Source: Hirsutella rhossiliensis
Taxonomy: Eukaryota > Ascomycota > Sordariomycetes > Hypocreales > Ophiocordycipitaceae
DNA: 64,000 bases
Direction of reading: 5' to 3'
Assembly (NCBI RefSeq): GCF_020360975.1
Contig: NW_025408668.1
Span: 186,001 to 250,000, forward strand
Of the stretch, positions 59,527 through 64,000 are shown in pieces; within the stretch, counting starts at the first letter, position 1; each line of letters begins with the position of its first letter. The notes beneath the pieces are model-generated. The model searched no databases. It had not been told where the DNA came from and worked only from the letters and a program-made list of their open reading frames with translations. The position numbers and the translations under genes are program-made.

Positions 59527-61481
59527 CTAGTGGATGAGCGAGCGAGTCCACTTAACTCTAGCAATCTTGCCTCTGAGCCTTTTGCCAAAGATGTAGGCCG
59601 GGATCGTGAGCGCTGTTACCGCCACACCTATGGCGGCGAGAACATTGAACACGATAGCTGGCCCTGCCGCAATGTACCAATTAATGAGCCCACCCGATGC
59701 GACGAAGATGCCAGCGGCGGCAAAGAGGTTGATCAACGTGAAGGCTTGGCCGGAGATGATTGGGAAGCAGTCGACGACATAGGTCAGGACCGCCTGCGTA
59801 GTCCACATAAATCCCAAAAAGGCAGCAGATAGCGAGACCAACGCCCAAGCGAGTGGCAAGCCTTTGTCGATGCTGACGCCGAGGCCAACGAGGCCAGCTG
59901 TACTCAATGGCGCGCAGACAAGCAAGGATACCAACCGAAACTCGGGCTCGAAGACGCCACTTTTGATCTTATTTCGTGTAGCCATGAAGCGGGCGACGGC
60001 GTCTAGGATCCATCCAAACAGAGGCCCGCCGACGAGAGAGACGCCCACCAGCGGTAGGTACGTGAGACCAACTTGGGCAGGCGTGAGATTGTATGGCGGT
60101 AGGGTGACGATGACTGAGGTAAGTACGGGGATGCTAACAAGAAAGGTGAGAAATGTGCCGAAGACAACGACAGCGTATAGAACTGGAGGCAATGTAATGA
60201 GACAAAGTGGCTTCAGCGTCCCTTTCAAGAAAGATTTATCGCCCAGACGTCCACGAGAGATCGCCAACCTTTGGCTATATTTCTCCTTAGCATCGGGCGA
60301 GACCTTAGTCTTGTGATCTTCAATGCTCCAGTCGTCATACGTGCCGAATTCGTGAATCTCATCGGGTCCTGCGTTCTCTCGGTCGAAGTATGCGGATTCT
60401 AGGACAACAAAATAGGCGATGACAAGAAGGGTCGCATATGCGACAGCGGTGAACTTGAAAAGAGCAGGAACGCCCATAGAGTCGATAATGAAGCCGGCAA
60501 TAACCTGCCTGCCACACAATCTTGGGTCAAACTCTGCCACTATATCAAGGCCGCCTATGTGACATACCCTAGTTGACCGCCACCATTTAGTACGGCGCCA
60601 AAGATGGCAATATATGTGCCCCGTTCGTGGGCGAAGAAGATGTCCGATATGGTTGCCGGAGCAAGCAGGAGAAGCGGCGCTGAGGCGAAGCCTGTCATTG
60701 TCCGCATGATGACCAAGGATGGGAATGTCTGTAAGCATAATGATGCGAGTCAGCAACACGTTATCGACTGAGGATTATGTCAGGCTTCAAGTCGGGGCGA
60801 GAAGTGGCAGGAGTTCTAGCCCACTTGGTACGCACCTCAGCTACATAAGCAAGAAAGTTGGAAATAAACAGGATGGCGATGCTGACCAAATAAAATGGAC
60901 GTCTTCCCCATACATCGGCTCCGGAGACGGTGATGAAGCCTCCTATTGCCGTCCAGAAAGCAACGGCCCCGATGGTGTACACAGAGATTTCATCCTGGGA
61001 TACCCCCAACGCTTCCGAAAGAGGAACCAGGCCTGGAGCTACCATAACGGTAACGCTGAGCAGAGCTCCATTAGTAAACTACGGCCTCTTTTTGACTGTT
61101 GTGCGGGAATAAGAGACGTGCTTACGCGTTCGTCAGGCTAGATCCAAGTGCAATGACCAGAAAATGTCCGATCTTCCATGTCCAAGACCTAGCAGTGTCA
61201 GGGTCCGACTCCACAGTAAGTTACATGCCATGGGTGTCGGCTCGGCTCTCACCAATTAAGGGGATCATTGGGACAATCGCTCGGTTGCGGTTGCAGAACA
61301 ATGTTGCCGTGCTTCTTCACCTTTCTGTAACGGACTGAGCTCGTGTCTACATTGGACACAATTGACCATTAACGATTGAGTTCAAAAGCTTGGAGAGATT
61401 CTCACCGTTTTCAGTGCTCGTCAAGCTTACTGTCCCGGGTGGGATTTTCGTGTGCGGGTCGTCAAGCACACCCCATGCCAT
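59527..61481 (-). CDS. Major facilitator superfamily transporter, six exons, 531 aa predicted
   Basis: A membrane transporter of the fungal DHA1-like MFS type, which exports or imports small molecules by proton coupling; the substrate cannot be read from sequence. My model joins 61481-61406, 61346-61253, 61188-61126, 61055-60836, 60728-60568 and 60508-59527. All five introns (59, 64, 70, 107, 59 bp) are GT-AG and keep frame. For intron 3, only the acceptor at 61,056 (branch CTAAT, CTCAG) restores it. The protein opens MAWGVLDD, has the family's PNDPLNW before helix 1, MFS motif A as GADVWGRRP between helices 2 and 3, SDIFFAHERG after helix 4, a long central cytoplasmic loop (about residues 255-310), FEPEFRL in the C-half, and a basic tail ending TRSLIH. 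About 12 hydrophobic segments fit the family. No lesion was seen, despite lying 1.7 kb from the RIPped block. Confidence 0.88.
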
Positions 61482-63486
61482 TACTGCGAAGCTCGAAAGA
61501 CGTCGTACGGCCAGGAAGCCGGGTCGGAAACAAAAAGTAGGATAAGTTCGGGTTAAATCCTCCGAGACTCTGAAGTTGAATGCAGAAGTTGAGATGAGGG
61601 TTGAGCGTGCAGGAATGCCGAAAGTCTGCCTGGCCGAGAAAGGGAAGCTGGAAGTGCGAGGGTTAGTGACAACATAGAACGACCAGAAAGAAACCGTTTC
61701 CAACCAGTTGGAAAAAGGGGGAAAATAATCGTCAGCGAAAAAAAAACTCTGATACGAAAAGCTGGGGGCCTATTGTTAAATAACTAGATACAGGAAGTGG
61801 TGAACGCATCGCATTTGCGGCCATAAAATCGATAGCATGTTCTGTGCAGATGGTCTAGTCAGGCAGTTTAGGTAGTGTTCAAAATCTCAGCCAGGGCTGA
61901 TTCTGAGACGACCGGCGCTTCCAATCCGCGATACAGAAAGCTAAAACGGCACCCGAGGGCTGCGGTCGTACCCCCCTCCACAGCCTACGGCTTGCGCGTG
62001 GTTTGAACTTTAATCCACCCTTGTAAGCTTGAGGGCGGCGAGATCACCATCCGTGTGTGGGGATGCCGGGATGCCCTCGACATGGCGGAGGCCGAGCTTC
62101 TCACAGCCTTGGCGTTGCTCCCTGTGACACTCGAGTACCTCTTTCTTCCTTCTGTACGACGGAAAGGTTACCCATTCGGGGAGTTTTGAAACTCATACCT
62201 TACAGCGCCTACAGTGGCAGAAACTGTTGATGCTAATTCAAGGGCAGTGTCTCACCCTAGAAGCAAATATGTGCTTCGTCGCCAACCAGCTCCCGATAGG
62301 TTTTGCCGGACCCGTGGTTTCGAGCGAGCATAAATAGTTCAGCCGTTCTAAGAAACTCGGCCGGCAGACAAATTGCCGCGACTTCCACAATGCTTTATCA
62401 CCATAAACGATGGCTACACGGCGGTTGAAAATTTACATCGGAGGCTTTAAAATATTTCATGGGGCGAGGAAATCTGCCAAATGAACTTTGAAAGGGATGG
62501 AGGAGGGTTTGGGGAGGGGCGGGGGAGAACATATCAGGCATCCCATGAAGAGGAAGCAATATTTACATAAGTTTACAAAAGGCTGGACTGATGGCTTGGC
62601 TATGTATGCTTTCGATATTATCTACTCGTATGACCACAAGACCCCAGCCATAAGACCATATGGTGACATGGTGATATCTTTTCCCTTTGAGCCGCAGTGA
62701 GCCTCTCACGGCCCTTGTCCAAGTGCACAGCGCAGTTCTTTCGGCGACGGCACCCAGTTACTTGGGGAAATACGTATGCAGAAATCAGGGAGACTGATGG
62801 TACGGAATGAAGATGTACATGGATGCAGGCTTACCCGTCTTTCTAAATCTTTACTTCTGCCCACCTACATTGCATGAACATGTGGTTCTCGTGCCTCAAG
62901 AGTGTTGTATGCCTTGAATTTGAGCGAGTACTGTACATCGTCATAGCAAACGTTGGGTTCACAATAATTTCCCGCCCCCTCGCGGAATTTCCCGACGCCG
63001 GGCCCACCCATACGCCTGTTTCGAACTTCGTCGGAGCCCATTCATCGGACTGATACATAAGTGATAAGCCTACACGACTCAAGTATGGATTGGGTTAGCG
63101 AGCCTCAATGCATTCTTCGAACATCTGGGTGATCGTCCTGAGTCGCTGACGTCGGCACCAGGTGGATGAAGTTTAGTGGCAAATAGGGAGCTGCTGCGGC
63201 TGGGGCTGGTGGAGACTAAGCTATGCTGGGTCCGGGTGTTCGGGGGAGCGTGAGGCCTGAGCGCCAGAAGCCAGGCCTTGATAAATCCAGCAGCCCTTCA
63301 TTAGCACGCGCTTCTTATCATGACGTCTGATCCTCTACACTGAGCAAACATCGCAAACATCACTATACGACATACCACTATCGTCTTACTCCACGGCCTT
63401 AGGTGTTCGGCCTCCTCAACCCCAACCTCCCGCCTTCCAACCCCATAGGTCCTCCCTCGCGTCGAAAGACACTTGCCAGTCTGTTC
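61482..63486. promoter_or_regulatory. 2.0-kb divergent intergenic region between transporter and Zn2Cys6 regulator
   Basis: Both flanking genes read outward, so their promoters lie here. An A-rich run (61,738-61,747) is about 260 bp upstream of the transporter start, and a palindromic CGGCCG (about 62,358), the kind of triplet pair Zn2Cys6 proteins bind, lies between the two. CGG triplets are too common in fungal DNA for this to count as proof. Short open frames (62,488-62,700; 62,843-63,082) have no recognisable motif, and no third gene is supported. Confidence 0.5.
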
Positions 63487-64000
63487 ATGGTGGAACCAGG
63501 CACGATGACGGCTGCGGATGAGGGAAAAGAGCAACCGAAGAGTCCCGAGAAGCCATCCACTGACGACGACCCTGATCGACGGGCAGTACGTTCGCACCCA
63601 ACTACCATCAGGATGCTTCTCATTAACAACGACTGCCTGTAGTGCGATCAATGCCGACAGCGAAAGGTTAGTGAGCGCCGCGGCCGGCCCGGACCCGACC
63701 ATACGGCGTCAAGAAGTGCCAGGGTACGACCTGTGCCTTCTGATGCGTGATGAGCAAGTCCTCAAAATGAAAGACAACATAGACCCGATGTGACAGGAAT
63801 TGGCCGTGCTCCACCTGTCGTACTGCGAGCCGCCAATGCACAACCACCGGTGCTGGTCAGCGTCTAAAGGAGCCCCGGCAACGCATCTTGATATCCTCCC
63901 GATAGTAAGTCGACCAATATCTATATCTCTCGACTTCAAAATTAGACATGCTAAGCTGCTGCCGTCCAAAAAGCGAACGGAAGATCGACGAAATTGTGTC
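63487..64000 (+). CDS. Zn2Cys6 (fungal binuclear cluster) transcription factor, 5' part only
   Basis: Start of a fungal-specific DNA-binding regulator; the window ends inside exon 4. Model: 63487-63585, 63643-63666, 63783-63904, 63974 onwards. All three introns (57, 116, 69 bp) are GT-AG and in frame. Exon 1 gives an acidic, Pro-rich lead (33 aa from the first in-frame ATG; a second ATG lies 18 bp on). Exons 2 and 3 together encode the cluster: CDQCRQRK, then TRCDRNWPCSTCRTASRQC, i.e. C-x2-C-x6-C-x5-C-x2-C-x6-C with all six zinc ligands. A linker KEPRQRILISSRYERKID follows, the usual lead-in to a dimerisation coiled coil. Exon 2 is only 24 bp. Such proteins bind CGG-type sites in the nucleus. 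Its divergent neighbour is the MFS transporter, a possible target (inference). Confidence 0.88.

Noticed and set aside
59530..60316. Two plus-strand frames opposite the transporter
   Set aside because: They are shadows of the transporter coding strand.
61347..61703. 118-aa minus-strand frame with an upstream start
   Set aside because: Only its internal Met at 61,481 (MAWGVLDD) matches the MFS N-terminus. The upstream extension has no family match, and the downstream part reads through intron 1.
62488..63082. 70-aa plus and 79-aa minus frames in the divergent intergenic region
   Set aside because: No motif, no splice context, and length expected by chance in DNA of this composition.
63301..63969. 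Minus-strand frames over the Zn2Cys6 gene
   Set aside because: They are antisense to exons carrying all six zinc ligands; shadows.

Overview
The window is fungal DNA, very probably from a filamentous ascomycete (Pezizomycotina). About 57.8 kb is a nested pile of transposable elements mutated by repeat-induced point mutation (RIP): CpA/TpG dinucleotides are nearly absent, and TAG/TAA triplets sit where family motifs need Trp or Gln. The last 6.2 kb (from about 57,790) has ordinary composition and holds two intron-containing genes. Intron sizes (57-116 bp) and the protein families also fit this kind of fungus.

Layout. 1-2,422: 5' part of a minus-strand Ty3/Gypsy element (family A). 2,423-7,315: a 5'-truncated plus-strand LINE, with a RIP-damaged antisense coding region in its 3' part. 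7,316-15,040: a second family A Gypsy copy, interrupted by a non-RIPped Fot1/pogo-like DNA transposon (8,166-10,008) and by a long tRNA-derived SINE (11,980-12,764) whose 3' tail matches that of the LINE. 15,296-17,376: a Gypsy fragment that preserves the empty target site of the Fot1-like element, then the 5' end of a Tad-like LINE carrying a second SINE. 18,399-27,150: two short units with direct terminal repeats around a full Copia (19,714-26,044, minus). 27,695-39,638: a Tad-like LINE interrupted by a solo LTR and by a complete 7.2-kb chromodomain Gypsy (31,716-38,910). 39,639-49,165: another LINE copy interrupted by a second full Copia (40,467-46,712, plus) and by a MITE with 8-bp target duplications. 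49,461-50,405: Copia and LINE scraps. 50,406-57,790: a near full-length minus-strand LINE with a gag-only LTR retrotransposon (52,030-53,902) inside.

Genes. A six-exon MFS transporter gene (59,527-61,481, minus, predicted 531 aa, no lesion seen) lies head to head across a 2.0-kb intergenic region with the 5' part of a Zn2Cys6 transcription factor gene (63,487 to the window end, plus). Both were assembled here from splice signals and conserved motifs. The divergent arrangement makes a regulator/target pair possible; this is inference.

Nearly all open frames in the first 57.8 kb are chance readings of RIPped DNA. The main points for follow-up are the intact insertion joints (target duplications and an empty site), which allow the order of insertions and of RIP to be worked out; the LINE/SINE tail sharing; the gag-only LTR element next to its likely autonomous relative; and antisense, apparently spliced coding regions in the 3' parts of two unrelated retroelements.
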